64,000 bases of DNA. It comes from Mesorhizobium sp. WSM2240. Lineage in GTDB: Bacteria; Pseudomonadota; Alphaproteobacteria; Rhizobiales; Rhizobiaceae. The notes under the pieces were generated by a model. It was not told the DNA's origin. It saw only the letters and a list, made by a program, of their open reading frames with translations, and made no database searches. The DNA is taken from positions 3,224,001 through 3,288,000 of the forward strand of contig NZ_CP159253.1 in assembly GCF_040438645.1 (NCBI RefSeq). Reading direction: 5' to 3'. Position numbers and translations under genes: made by a program. Shown piece after piece: positions 9,278-18,097 of this stretch. Within the stretch, counting starts at the first letter, position 1; each line of letters starts with the position of its first letter.

Positions 9278-10648
9278 ATGGCCGAACGAAGCACAGCGGG
9301 AGGGTTCGGCCGCCACCGCAAGATCATGCCGTTCGAACACGGCGACGGCACCGGCGGGATTTCCGACCTCCACCGCCAGTCCCGCGAGAAGGCGGCCTCG
9401 CTCAACCAGCATGCTCTCGGCTATGGCGAAACCGCCGAAGCCGAGTGGCGCGCGGCCGGCATTGCCGACCCCGACCTGCCGGCCATGCGCAAATACCGAC
9501 TGGAACGCATCCGTGCTGAACTGAAGCGCCGCGACTATGCCGGCGCGCTCCTCTATGATCCCGTCAACATCCGCTACGCCACCGATAGCACCAACATGCA
9601 GCTCTGGGTCGCGCACAATCCGACCCGCCATTGCTTCGTCGCCACCTACGGACCGGTGGTGCTGTTCGATTATTTTTCCTGCGAGCATCTCTCGGATCAT
9701 TCGGGGGTGGTGGACGAGGTGCGTCCTGCCGTTTCGTGGATTTATCTCTACGGCGGCGAACTGTCGGTCAAGCGCGTGCAGCGATGGGCGGCCGGCATCG
9801 CCGATCTGATCCGGGAGCATGGCGGCGGAAACAAGCACATTGCTGTCGACCATATCGATCATGAGGGCGTCGCGGAGCTTGCCCGGCTCGGAGTGTCGGT
9901 CGGCAATGGTGAGGCCGTTATGGAGAATGCGCGGTTGATAAAATCACCCGACGAGATTCTCTGCATGCGCCGCGCCATCGTCTCCTGCGAGGCCGCGATG
10001 GCCGAGATGGAGGCTGCGCTGAAACCGAGCATTTCGGAAAACGAGCTGTGGGCGGAACTGCATCGCGGCAACATCGCCCGCGGCGGCGAATGGATCGAGA
10101 CGCGGCTGCTGTCGTCCGGTCCGCGCACCAATCCGTGGTTCCAGGAGTGCTCGTCGCGGATGATCGAAGCCGGCGACCTCGTCGCCTTCGACACGGACCT
10201 GATCGGCCCCCACGGCTTCTGCGCCGATCTGTCTCGCACCTGGTTGTGCGGCGACGTCAAACCGACCGACGAACAGCGCGACCTGTTCCGCATCGCCGCC
10301 GACCAGATCGCGTTCAACATCGATCTGATGCGCCCCGGCACATCGTTTCGCGACCTCGTCGAATGCTCAAAGATTCCGCCAGCGGACTGTTTTCCGGCGC
10401 GCTACGGCGTGCTTTATCATGGCGTCGGGCTGGCCGACGAATACCCGACCCTGCCGCATGCCGGTGACTGGACCGATGACACGCCGGACGGCGTGCTCGA
10501 ACCAGGGATGGTGCTGTGCGTCGAAAGCTATATCGGCCGGCTCGGCGGGCGCGAAGGCGTCAAGATCGAGGAGCAGGTGCTGATCACCGAAACCGGACCC
10601 GAGCAGCTTTCGCGCTACCCGCTCGATGCGGGGCTCATCGCCGGCTGA
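9278..10648 (+). CDS. M24-family metalloprotein, DddP-like (DMSP lyase/creatinase fold)
   Basis: A 456-residue creatinase/aminopeptidase-P fold protein, most like DMSP lyase DddP, which splits dimethylsulfoniopropionate into DMS and acrylate. From memory of DddP, its metal ligands are Asp295, Asp297, Asp307, His371, Glu406 and Glu421. The equivalents here are Asp305, Asp307, Asp317, His381, Glu416 and Glu431, a constant +10 offset. The proposed catalytic Tyr366 and Asp377 also match Tyr376 and Asp387. Shared blocks include RYATDSTNMQLW and GGEWIETRLLSSGPRTNPWF. It starts 9 bp after the FAD-GcvT gene. A hydrolase or lyase acting on a betaine-like compound is an alternative. It overlaps the convergent downstream gene by 34 bp. 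Confidence 0.75.
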   Translation: MAERSTAGGFGRHRKIMPFEHGDGTGGISDLHRQSREKAASLNQHALGYGETAEAEWRAAGIADPDLPAMRKYRLERIRAELKRRDYAGALLYDPVNIRYATDSTNMQLWVAHNPTRHCFVATYGPVVLFDYFSCEHLSDHSGVVDEVRPAVSWIYLYGGELSVKRVQRWAAGIADLIREHGGGNKHIAVDHIDHEGVAELARLGVSVGNGEAVMENARLIKSPDEILCMRRAIVSCEAAMAEMEAALKPSISENELWAELHRGNIARGGEWIETRLLSSGPRTNPWFQECSSRMIEAGDLVAFDTDLIGPHGFCADLSRTWLCGDVKPTDEQRDLFRIAADQIAFNIDLMRPGTSFRDLVECSKIPPADCFPARYGVLYHGVGLADEYPTLPHAGDWTDDTPDGVLEPGMVLCVESYIGRLGGREGVKIEEQVLITETGPEQLSRYPLDAGLIAG

Positions 10649-11448
10649 TCGATTTTTGCCAGCGTGGCCCTCAGCCTTGCCAGGAGACTATCGGACGTGC
10701 TTGCCGAGGCGATATAGGGCAAGCCCTTGCGCCGCGTCGTCCAGCCGACGACCTGCACTTCTGAAGCCGCCCGCTCGAAGCGCAGCGCCATGGCCCAGCT
10801 TCGGCAATCGACAGTGCAGAGATCGGCCCGACCTTCGGCAACGGCGACAATCGAAGCACGATGGGCGCCGGTCTCGACCCGTTCGGAAAAGATTTCGAGA
10901 TTTTCCCCCATCGCCTGCAGATCGCGCGTTAGCGCAATGATGCCCGACATGGAGTCGCTGCTGTTGAAGGCGAAGCGCCGGTTGCGCACGAGATCGAACG
11001 GAATGACGGCGCATCCGTTGGATGGAGGCGATGCTTGCGGCTGCCCTTCACTCCGCCGCATCAGTATCGCGCTCGAATAAAACTCCCCCTGCCCGCCTTC
11101 GAACCCGTCATAACTCGGTTGGCCGATCACCTTAACATGCCGTGACAGCCCCTGCTCCATCGGCCCCCAGCAGGTCTGGGCGAAGAGCAACTGCGGATGC
11201 AGCCAGAGCGCGCGAAAGTCGAGTTCGTCGGGTGGCAGACTTGCCGGGTCCGGCGTCAGGATTGCACCGTCCAGGCTCCGAATGCCGCCCGGCACAGGCA
11301 GCAGATCCGCGTTGCGCCGAACCAGACTTTCCCGCGTGTTCACGCCTGCGGCGCGAAACGCCTCGCGCAGCCGCGTCCATTCGGCATCGGTCTCGGCCCG
11401 GCTTTCGGGCCAGTCATACATCGGCAAGGCGGCTATGAATTCGCTCAT
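10615..11448 (-). CDS. PhnD/SsuA-like substrate-binding-fold protein without signal peptide
   Basis: A 277-residue protein resembling the periplasmic-binding fold of phosphate/phosphonate ABC systems (PhnD family). Suggestive blocks are LLFAQTCWGPM, GCAVIPFDLVRNRRFAFNSS and the DSMSGIIAL loop. No signal peptide or lipobox is seen, and no ABC permease or ATPase is adjacent, so it may be a cytoplasmic binding or sensor protein. An upstream extension to 11640 would run into the desaturase gene and is rejected in favour of the ATG at 11448. Its 3' end overlaps the convergent DddP-like gene. The ligand is unknown. Confidence 0.65.
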   Translation of the reverse strand: MSEFIAALPMYDWPESRAETDAEWTRLREAFRAAGVNTRESLVRRNADLLPVPGGIRSLDGAILTPDPASLPPDELDFRALWLHPQLLFAQTCWGPMEQGLSRHVKVIGQPSYDGFEGGQGEFYSSAILMRRSEGQPQASPPSNGCAVIPFDLVRNRRFAFNSSDSMSGIIALTRDLQAMGENLEIFSERVETGAHRASIVAVAEGRADLCTVDCRSWAMALRFERAASEVQVVGWTTRRKGLPYIASASTSDSLLARLRATLAKIDQPAMSPASSG

Positions 11449-11494
11449 GCGCTCATATCGACTGCTGAATGGGGCAGATGCAAGCCGCTGCAGC

Positions 11495-12508
11495 TCATTC
11501 CTTCGGCGGCTCGGCCGGCACGGGAACGGTGCCGAGGCCATGCACGGACCGGCCGCGAACACGCGGCTTGAAGGCACGGCCGGCCTCCGGCGCGCGGCGC
11601 AGCACCGGATGCACCACCGGCTCCTTGGCGCGGAAGGCATATGCCTTCAACAGCGCGAAATAGCTTGGGAACACATAGCCCCTGTTCATCGCAATCCACT
11701 CCTCGCGCCGCTCGGCAAACAGCTTCGGCAGGCGGTACCATGCCACTGTCGGGCTCTTGTGGTGCACGAGATGTAGATTGTTGTTCAGGAACAGGAAGGC
11801 GAGTGGTGAATTTTCGACGATGATCGTGCGCCCGTCCGGCCGCTCCGACCATTGGTGCTCGGCAAAGGTGCGCAGCGAAATCAGGGACTGCCCCAGCCAG
11901 ACCGGCACCAGGATGTAGAGCCAGAGCGGTATCCCAAAGACGACAATGACGATCGGCAGCACGATCGCGAGACCCGCCGCATGCAGCAGCCATGCCTTGC
12001 GCACAGCGCGGTCGCCCGCGGCGATCAGTTTCGCTTCGGCGAGCAGGAAACCTGCCGTGCCAAGCACCGGTCCGAGCACGAACCGGCCGATCATCGTATT
12101 GTTCACGGCAAGCAGCGTCTTCAGCGCCGCCGGCAGCTCCCGGTGCTGCCAGAGAGCCTGATAATAGCTTTCCGGATCGTCGAACGGATCGGTTAGGCTC
12201 TCGTCGGCATGATGGCGCAGATGCAGCGCCCGGAAACGCCGGAACGGATAGACCAGCCCGATCGGCAGGCCGACCAGCGCTTCATTGATCCAGAGTTTTC
12301 GGGTCGGGTGGCCGTGCGCGGCTTCATGCATCAAGGACGACTGCATCGCCAGAAGCACGCCAAGCACGAAAAGGGAGACGACTGGATAGGCCGGCCACAA
12401 GAAGAATGCCGCCCCCGCCCAGGAGGCATAGGTCGCGGCGATCAGCCCCACCGTCGGCCATTCAATAGCCGGTGCCCCGCTTCGCCGCTTGCCTGCAATT
12501 CTCGCCAT
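11495..12508 (-). CDS. Membrane fatty-acid desaturase family protein
   Basis: An integral-membrane di-iron desaturase/hydroxylase of about 337 residues. All three histidine boxes are visible: HEAAHGH (residues 61-67), HLRHH (96-100) and HLVHH in the C-terminal third. Hydrophobic segments lie before the first box and between the second and third. The family inserts double bonds or hydroxyls into acyl chains or related lipids using oxygen, so it supports an aerobic lifestyle. The ATG at 12508 gives a compact protein; in-frame starts up to 12601 would add up to 31 residues. It lies upstream of the PhnD-like gene on the same strand, 46 bp away. The lipid substrate is unknown. Confidence 0.85.
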   Translation of the reverse strand: MARIAGKRRSGAPAIEWPTVGLIAATYASWAGAAFFLWPAYPVVSLFVLGVLLAMQSSLMHEAAHGHPTRKLWINEALVGLPIGLVYPFRRFRALHLRHHADESLTDPFDDPESYYQALWQHRELPAALKTLLAVNNTMIGRFVLGPVLGTAGFLLAEAKLIAAGDRAVRKAWLLHAAGLAIVLPIVIVVFGIPLWLYILVPVWLGQSLISLRTFAEHQWSERPDGRTIIVENSPLAFLFLNNNLHLVHHKSPTVAWYRLPKLFAERREEWIAMNRGYVFPSYFALLKAYAFRAKEPVVHPVLRRAPEAGRAFKPRVRGRSVHGLGTVPVPAEPPKE

Positions 12509-12729
12509 GCGCTCGACCACTACCCCAGTCGCCGGAGTGCAAATCACTCCTGACATGAGATTGTCAGCAGGGCCGGCCAACTTCAACGAGACAACGCGCA
12601 CAGTGTGTTGATATTGCGCATCTTCAGCAGCAGATGTTATGAATTGTAAACAAACGTGCGAATTTTTGTTCCGCCGCGGGCGGGATGTATGGCCTTCAAA
12701 GAAATTTTTGACCCGATCGGGAGGTGAAA

Positions 12730-13581
12730 TTGGACAAGCGTGATTTGTCAGGAGTATTCCGCCAGCGCCTCAAAACACTTGTTCAGCGCGCGGGGATCAA
12801 TCAGTCGGCCTTCGCGGAGTCGGTCGGCATCGACCGCTCGGCGCTGTCGCAACTGCTTTCCGGCGCCACCACCCGCCTTCCCCGCGCCGAGACGCTGCTG
12901 ACGATTGCTGCCGAGCACCGCGTTTCGCTCGACTGGCTGATGGGGCTCAGCCAGGATGAAGCGCTCACCGGCGAGATCCGCGCCAGCCTCGAAATAGAGG
13001 AGGCCCATGGCGGCTTCGACCGAACCTTGCTGGCCAAATGGCATGGCGAGGCTGTGGGCACAAAAATCCGCTATGTGCCGGCCGGCATCCCCGACCTTCT
13101 GCGCACTGAGGCGTTGATCGACTACGAGTCGGACATCTCCAATAGAAACCGGGAAACCCAGGCCGACGAAACGCAGTACCGCATCGATTACAACCGCCGG
13201 CCTGAGACCGACATGGAGGTCTGCATGCCACGGCATACTCTGGAAATATTCGCACTCGGACTCGGCGTGTGGGACGGATTTCCCGATACGGCGCGGCGTG
13301 AGCAGCTCGAGCACATGGCGACGCTGCTCGACGACCTCTACCCGACTTTCCGCCTGTTCCTTTACGACGGGCGCATGCGCTATTCTGTGCCCTATACGAT
13401 CTTCGGACCTTACCGCGCAGCGATCTATGCAGGCGATATGTATATCGTGCTGAACGCCACTCAGCCGATCCGGGCGCTGACCCGGCATTTTGACGATTTA
13501 ATCCGGGCCGCCGAAATCAATGCGCACGAGGCAGCGGCGTTCGCCCGGAACCTCTCGAAAACGGCGCTTTCAGCAGCATAG
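12730..13581 (+). CDS. XRE-family transcriptional regulator
   Basis: A DNA-binding regulator of 283 residues. The N-terminal helix-turn-helix is LVQRAGINQSAFAESVGIDR followed by SALSQLLSG, typical of the XRE/Cro class. The remaining ~200 residues form a conserved-looking domain without a recognised cupin motif. A GTG at 12724 is in frame, but it is part of the GGGAGGTG ribosome site. The TTG at 12730, about five bases downstream of that site, is the better start. The 5' region (12602-12723) is AT-rich for this genome and probably holds its promoter. It is followed by the BHMT-like gene after 93 bp, but that gene has its own operator-like palindrome. Confidence 0.8.
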   Translation: MDKRDLSGVFRQRLKTLVQRAGINQSAFAESVGIDRSALSQLLSGATTRLPRAETLLTIAAEHRVSLDWLMGLSQDEALTGEIRASLEIEEAHGGFDRTLLAKWHGEAVGTKIRYVPAGIPDLLRTEALIDYESDISNRNRETQADETQYRIDYNRRPETDMEVCMPRHTLEIFALGLGVWDGFPDTARREQLEHMATLLDDLYPTFRLFLYDGRMRYSVPYTIFGPYRAAIYAGDMYIVLNATQPIRALTRHFDDLIRAAEINAHEAAAFARNLSKTALSAA

Positions 13582-13616
13582 GGATGGTCTTCGGCAAGCA
13601 CGCTCTCCATTGACTG

Positions 13617-13644
13617 GACATAAAGACTTGTTTATATCGTTATC
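13617..13644. promoter_or_regulatory. Palindromic operator, copy A (inverted relative to copy B at 28730)
   Basis: An imperfect palindrome at 13617-13638 with 10-bp arms (GACATAAAGA and TGTTTATATC, 8 of 10 paired) around CT. It is followed by GTTATC at 13639-13644. Read on the minus strand, the 28 bases match the element at 28730-28757 at all but two positions. It lies 30 bp before the ATG of the BHMT-like gene, a normal place for a repressor site. ArsR-type SAM-cycle regulators (SahR/SamR) are known to use AT-rich palindromes near methionine genes, which makes them candidate binders. That link is inferred. Confidence 0.7.
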
Positions 13645-13674
13645 CTTCTGGAAGTACTCAAAGGCGATTTTACC

Positions 13675-14697
13675 ATGACCAATCCGATCGACGCGCTGCT
13701 GGCCGAAAAGGGCGTCCTGCTCGCGGACGGCGCGACGGGCACCAATCTGTTCGGCATGGGCCTGGAAGCCGGCGAAGCGCCGGAACTCTGGAACGAAACC
13801 GCTCCGGAAAAGATCACAGCGCTGCACCAGAATTTCGTCGACGCCGGCGCCGACATCATCCTCACCAATTCTTTCGGCGGCACCCGTCACCGGCTGAAGC
13901 TGCATCATGCGCAGGACCGGGTGCACGAGTTGAACAAGCGCGCGGCCGAGATTGCACGAAGCGTCGCCGACAAGGCCGGGCGCAAGGTCATCGTCGCGGG
14001 CTCCGTCGGCCCGACCGGCGAACTGCTCCAGCCGCTCGGCGCGATGACCTATGACGAGGCGGTCGACGCCTTTTCCGAGCAGATAAGAGGCCTGAAGGAA
14101 GGCGGCGCCGAAATCGCCTGGATCGAGACAATGTCCGCGCCTGACGAAGCCAAGGCCGCCGCGCAGGCGGCGATCGACGCGGGCATGCCTTACACCTACA
14201 CGGTTTCGTTCGACACCGCCGGCCGCTCGATGATGGGCCTTGCGCCGAAAGACATTCACGGCGTCGCCGAAGGGCTTCCCGAAAAGCCGGTCGCGGTCGG
14301 CGCCAATTGCGGCGTCGGCGCGTCCGACATCCTGTCGTCGCTGCTGGATATGACCGGCGCCAAGCCGGAGGCGACGGTGATCGTCAAGGGAAATTGCGGC
14401 ATCCCGGAGTTTCGCGGCACGGAAATCCATTATTCCGGCACGCCGGAACTGATGGCCGACTACGTCAGGCTGGCGGTTGATGGCGGCGCAAAGATCGTCG
14501 GCGGCTGCTGCGGCACCTCGTTCCAGCATCTTGCGGCGATGCGCCATGCGCTCGACGCGCACCGGAAGTCGGCCCGCCCGACGGTCGAAACGATCGTCGA
14601 GCGCATCGGCCCGCTGCGCAACAAGACCGCCGACAAGAGCGGCGGCACCGGGGAAACCGCGGACGCGCGACGCGAGCGCCGCCGCGCACGGGCCTGA
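13675..14697 (+). CDS. Betaine-homocysteine S-methyltransferase-like enzyme
   Basis: A zinc-dependent methyltransferase of 340 residues that transfers a methyl group from a donor (betaine in named relatives) to homocysteine, giving methionine. The N-terminal LLADGATGTNLF and ILTNSFGG are family blocks. The zinc cysteines lie in VGANCGVGAS and GGCCGTS. The Arg-rich tail of ~30 residues (ending RRERRRARA) is unusual and resembles the basic tails on the corrinoid methyltransferase and RACo proteins of this window. The operator-like palindrome 30 bp upstream links it to the gene at 28775. It may consume betaine directly or drain methyl groups from the corrinoid network. Confidence 0.87.
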   Translation: MTNPIDALLAEKGVLLADGATGTNLFGMGLEAGEAPELWNETAPEKITALHQNFVDAGADIILTNSFGGTRHRLKLHHAQDRVHELNKRAAEIARSVADKAGRKVIVAGSVGPTGELLQPLGAMTYDEAVDAFSEQIRGLKEGGAEIAWIETMSAPDEAKAAAQAAIDAGMPYTYTVSFDTAGRSMMGLAPKDIHGVAEGLPEKPVAVGANCGVGASDILSSLLDMTGAKPEATVIVKGNCGIPEFRGTEIHYSGTPELMADYVRLAVDGGAKIVGGCCGTSFQHLAAMRHALDAHRKSARPTVETIVERIGPLRNKTADKSGGTGETADARRERRRARA

Positions 14698-14725
14698 TAC
14701 CGGTCCGGACTCCGGTCCCTCCTCG

Positions 14726-15166
14726 CTAGCCATCGCGCATCGCTTCGGTGAGCACGCGGTGGTAGTGCTGTTCGCGTTCTTCCAGCCATGTGTAAGCCTG
14801 CGGCCAGCTTGCAGGATCGGTGATGGGGAGCGGCCAGTTGGTCAGATAGCAGCAGCCCTCATAGCCGCGCAGGCTCGCGCCCAGAGCCTGGCCGAGATCG
14901 GGTTCATAGGCGGACAGGCGGTTCGCCGTGGTCGCGAAGCGTTCTCCCCGCTGACCTCGGACGAAAAGGCCGACGCTTCGATTCGTTAGGTACAGCGAGA
15001 GGACAAGATCGTCCGACACTCGCCGCCAACGCGAATAAAGACTGCCATGTTCGATCCGGACGTCCTTCCGGTGGGCGATGTAGCCGTTCCAGAAGGTCTT
15101 GATCTCGGCAGCGGATATCGAGCGCAGCCCGGTCCGCGCGATATCCCATTCGTCAAGATGCGCCAT
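14726..15166 (-). CDS. Conserved hypothetical protein
   Basis: A 146-residue soluble protein starting MAHLDEWDIARTGLRSISAA. It has an aromatic-rich, mixed-charge composition and ends HYHRVLTEAMRDG; no domain, signal peptide or membrane segment is recognised. Its start overlaps the end of the upstream glutamine-amidotransferase gene by 14 bp on the same strand, so the two are almost certainly cotranscribed and may work together. Codon use looks like that of its neighbours. Function is unknown. Confidence 0.7.
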   Translation of the reverse strand: MAHLDEWDIARTGLRSISAAEIKTFWNGYIAHRKDVRIEHGSLYSRWRRVSDDLVLSLYLTNRSVGLFVRGQRGERFATTANRLSAYEPDLGQALGASLRGYEGCCYLTNWPLPITDPASWPQAYTWLEEREQHYHRVLTEAMRDG

Positions 15167-15902
15167 GGCTAATCCGCGATTGTTCAGCGGACTCGATCAT
15201 CCGCGTGCTTTGTGCCGTCGTGAAGAGCGTTTCGAGGAAGCGAACGAACCAGGCGGCCTGATGCTCGTCATGTAGCTGCTGCAGCCGCAACTGCTCTTCC
15301 TTCGACTGAACACCCGGCAGACCGTAGCGGGACGATCCGTTCTGCATCCGTGCAAAACCAGAAGGCGTCATCTCAGCGTGGAACTGAAAGCCGTAGACAT
15401 TTTCGCCGAACCTGAAGGCCTGGTTCGGAAAAAGGTCGCTGGATGCCAGAAGCGTCGCGCCCGACGGAAGGTCGAGGCCGTGCCAGTGCGATTGTGCGAC
15501 ATGCAGCGGCCTCGTTAGGAAATCGTTCGCCCCAGGTGACGGCCTGATTTCATAATAACCGAACTCGTGCACATTGCTTTCCGGCGGGCCGACATGGGCG
15601 CCAAGATGATGGGCGATCTGCTGCGCGCCGAGGCATAGCCCTAACATCGGGACGTTCCATTTGAGGCATCGATCGACGAACGCATACTGATCGCCAAGGA
15701 AGGCATGCACATCGGTATCGAAGGCGTTGAAGAGGCCGCCGAAGATCACGCAGCCTGCCACGTCCGACCGATCCGACGGCAGCGACTCGCCCGCGAACGG
15801 CCGCACGCTCCTCGCCGCAATCCCATTACTGTTCATGAACGTTGCCACCCGGTCGTCCTCCGGCCCATCGTCGTGGCGCAGCAGAATCACGTTGGCGGAC
15901 AT
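15153..15902 (-). CDS. Class I glutamine amidotransferase domain protein
   Basis: A 249-residue GATase-1 fold protein that would release ammonia from glutamine or act as a gamma-glutamyl hydrolase. The nucleophile elbow is visible as MLGLCLGAQQ, and the catalytic His is in YGFQFHAEMT with the following Glu, so the Cys-His-Glu triad is intact. The sequence resembles stand-alone GMP-synthase-like amidotransferases of unknown substrate. It overlaps the following hypothetical gene by 14 bp. No synthetase partner is nearby. Some relatives hydrolyse gamma-glutamyl-amines, which would suit a methylamine setting, but nothing here proves that. Confidence 0.82.
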   Translation of the reverse strand: MSANVILLRHDDGPEDDRVATFMNSNGIAARSVRPFAGESLPSDRSDVAGCVIFGGLFNAFDTDVHAFLGDQYAFVDRCLKWNVPMLGLCLGAQQIAHHLGAHVGPPESNVHEFGYYEIRPSPGANDFLTRPLHVAQSHWHGLDLPSGATLLASSDLFPNQAFRFGENVYGFQFHAEMTPSGFARMQNGSSRYGLPGVQSKEEQLRLQQLHDEHQAAWFVRFLETLFTTAQSTRMIESAEQSRISHGAS

Positions 15903-15955
15903 CGGCTTTCTCCCATTCGGATCGAAAGGATATCACGGCCAAACTCGACGCAATC

Positions 15956-15991
15956 AAAAAAGGCCGGCGGGGACAAACGCCCTCGCCGGCC
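15956..15991 (-). terminator. Rho-independent terminator of the vWA/sigma operon
   Basis: On the minus strand an 8-bp G+C stem (GGCCGGCG pairing with CGCCGGCC at 15984-15991 and 15962-15969) is followed by a run of six T residues. It lies 73 bp downstream of the vWA gene stop. Confidence 0.85.
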
Positions 15992-16063
15992 CGCCTCACC
16001 CGCCCATCGGCCATGCCCCAGCTTAGATCGGCCGCCCGATCGAAAGGCACGCCGTCATCGCCG

Positions 16064-18097
16064 CTACCGCTTGCCGCTGTCCAGCGCCGAGGCAAGGCGC
16101 ACCAGCGAGAGGAATTCCGACCTGTAGCCGTAAGGATCGGCTCCACGTGCGGCGGCGGCGATTTCGATGATCCTGTCGTAGGAGAGCTTTTCCGTCTGGT
16201 CGGCGTTGCGCAGCTTCTGGCCGAACGCAGCAACTGCAACCGAGAAGCGCTGGTCCTCGCTGGCGGCCGCAAGCGACGGCGCCTCGTTGGCTGTCGTCAC
16301 CGGCGTGGTGATCAGCTTCGACACGTCGCCGTCCGGTAGCTTGTAGCGGATCTTCACGAAGGCATATTCCCCGGCATTGCCGACGCGTGACGGATGGCTG
16401 GCAGTGGCCGAACCGTAGCGCAGATCATCGATCATCACCGCCGGGCTACCCTTCGGCGTGATCTCGTAGATCGCGGTCACAGAATGACCGGAGCCGATCT
16501 CGCCGGCATCCACTCGGTCGTTGTTGAAATCTTCGCGCTTCAAGGCACGGGTTTCGTAGCCGATCAGGCGATACTCCGAGACCTTCGCGGGATTGAACTC
16601 GACCTGGATTTTAACGTCTTTGGCGATCGGAAACAGCGTCGAGGAGGCATCCTGCACCAGGACCTTCTCGGCTTCGGCGAGCGTGTCGATATAGGCCGCG
16701 GTGCCGTTGCCGTTCTGGGCGATGGTCTGCATCATCTGGTCGTTGAGGTTGCCGCGGCCGAAGCCGAACACCGACAGGAACACGCCGCTTTCGCGCTTTT
16801 CCTCAATCAGCCGCTTCAGTTCGTCGTCGTCGCTTTGGCCGACATTGAAGTCGCCGTCGGTGGCGAGCATGACCCGGTTGACCCCGCCTTCGACGAAGGA
16901 TTTTTCAGCGAGCCGGTATGCCTCGCGGATGCCGGCCTCGCCGGCCGTGGAGCCTCCGGGTGTTAGGGTGTCGATCGCCTGAAGGATTTTATCGCGTTCG
17001 GATACCCTGGTCGGCTCGAGCACGGTTCCGGCCGCACCCGCATAGGTGACGATCGAGACGGTATCGTCGGGCTTGAGTTTGCCGACCAGAAGCCGGAAGG
17101 CCGAGCGCAGCAGCGGCAGCTTGTCCTGTTCGTTCATCGAGCCGGAAACGTCGATGAGGAAGACAAGATTGGCCTTGGGCTGCTCGGCCGGCTTCACGTC
17201 GAAACCCTTGATCGCAACATGCATCAGCCTGGTGTGATCATTCCACGGCGTCGGCATGACGGTCACCGTCGGGTTGAACGGGGTTTCGGCGGTTTCCGGG
17301 CCTTTCCAGTTGTAGGGGAAATAGTTGATCATCTCCTCGACACGCACCGTGTCGGGCTGCGGCAGGATGCCTTCCTTCAGCGAACGCCGAACGAAGGAAT
17401 AGGACGCGGTGTCGACGTCGACGGAAAAGGTCGAGACTGGGGTTTCCAGCGCGGACCGGACCGGATTGGTCTCGAATTGCTGGACGCGGTCATTGGATTC
17501 CTCCATCGGCGGCAAATACTGGTCGGAAGGCGTCGACGCCATGCGGTCGGGCATCGAGCCCGAATTGCCGGCAAAACCGACCGCGCCGAGCGGTGCTGCG
17601 CTTTCGGCCGCCGGCGCAGGTATTGCCGTAGCACCCTTGTTCTGCCGTTGGGTGACAGCCGGCGCAGGCTTCGGGGCCGATTGCGGTTCGGCGGACAAGC
17701 GAGCGACTTCCCTCTCGGCGTCGGCCTCGCGCCTTTCGCGCTGCATTGCCGGGCGCGTCGCCGGCGTTTCGGCGACCTCGCGATCCGCGCCGAACACGAA
17801 AGGCGATTCGGGGCGGTCAATCAGATAAAACGTGGCGTAGCCGGCGATCGGCAAAGCAAGCAAAGTCGCAAGCGCCGGTGTTGCATAAAGCTTCTTCCGC
17901 ATCATCCCGTTCCAGAGTTGTTGTATCCGGTCGGTGAGACGAAGACCCGGCCGCGATCCTTGGGCCGGGGCGGAAGAATTTTCGAGGTCGTAAGCGGCGA
18001 GCGCCGCCTGCAGCGCGCACAACTTCGCGTCACGGCCAGGAGGCGGCGCGGAGATCGTCCGCAGCATGTCGAGTTCGTCGTTGTTCGCCATGGTCAC
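16064..18097 (-). CDS. von Willebrand factor A domain protein, single membrane anchor (YfbK-like)
   Basis: A 677-residue protein. Residues 1-68 are a hydrophilic, presumably cytoplasmic head; residues about 70-93 form one transmembrane helix; then comes a periplasmic Ala/Pro/Gln/Glu linker. A vWA domain follows, with the metal-site motif LVFLIDVSGSMNEQ (DxSxS), and a C-terminal DUF3520-like region ends the protein. The preceding block (YFPYNWKGPETAETPFNPTV) is characteristic of the YfbK family. Its start overlaps the ECF sigma-factor gene by 4 bp. Because no conventional anti-sigma gene is present, the cytoplasmic head could serve that role, making this a surface-sensing signalling pair. That is inference. 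Confidence 0.87.
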   Translation of the reverse strand: MTMANNDELDMLRTISAPPPGRDAKLCALQAALAAYDLENSSAPAQGSRPGLRLTDRIQQLWNGMMRKKLYATPALATLLALPIAGYATFYLIDRPESPFVFGADREVAETPATRPAMQRERREADAEREVARLSAEPQSAPKPAPAVTQRQNKGATAIPAPAAESAAPLGAVGFAGNSGSMPDRMASTPSDQYLPPMEESNDRVQQFETNPVRSALETPVSTFSVDVDTASYSFVRRSLKEGILPQPDTVRVEEMINYFPYNWKGPETAETPFNPTVTVMPTPWNDHTRLMHVAIKGFDVKPAEQPKANLVFLIDVSGSMNEQDKLPLLRSAFRLLVGKLKPDDTVSIVTYAGAAGTVLEPTRVSERDKILQAIDTLTPGGSTAGEAGIREAYRLAEKSFVEGGVNRVMLATDGDFNVGQSDDDELKRLIEEKRESGVFLSVFGFGRGNLNDQMMQTIAQNGNGTAAYIDTLAEAEKVLVQDASSTLFPIAKDVKIQVEFNPAKVSEYRLIGYETRALKREDFNNDRVDAGEIGSGHSVTAIYEITPKGSPAVMIDDLRYGSATASHPSRVGNAGEYAFVKIRYKLPDGDVSKLITTPVTTANEAPSLAAASEDQRFSVAVAAFGQKLRNADQTEKLSYDRIIEIAAAARGADPYGYRSEFLSLVRLASALDSGKR

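Noticed and set aside
9278..10648. Creatinase or Xaa-Pro peptidase assignment
   Set aside because: The fold is shared, but the DddP-specific blocks and catalytic Tyr/Asp fit DddP better; left as DddP-like because substrate cannot be read from sequence.
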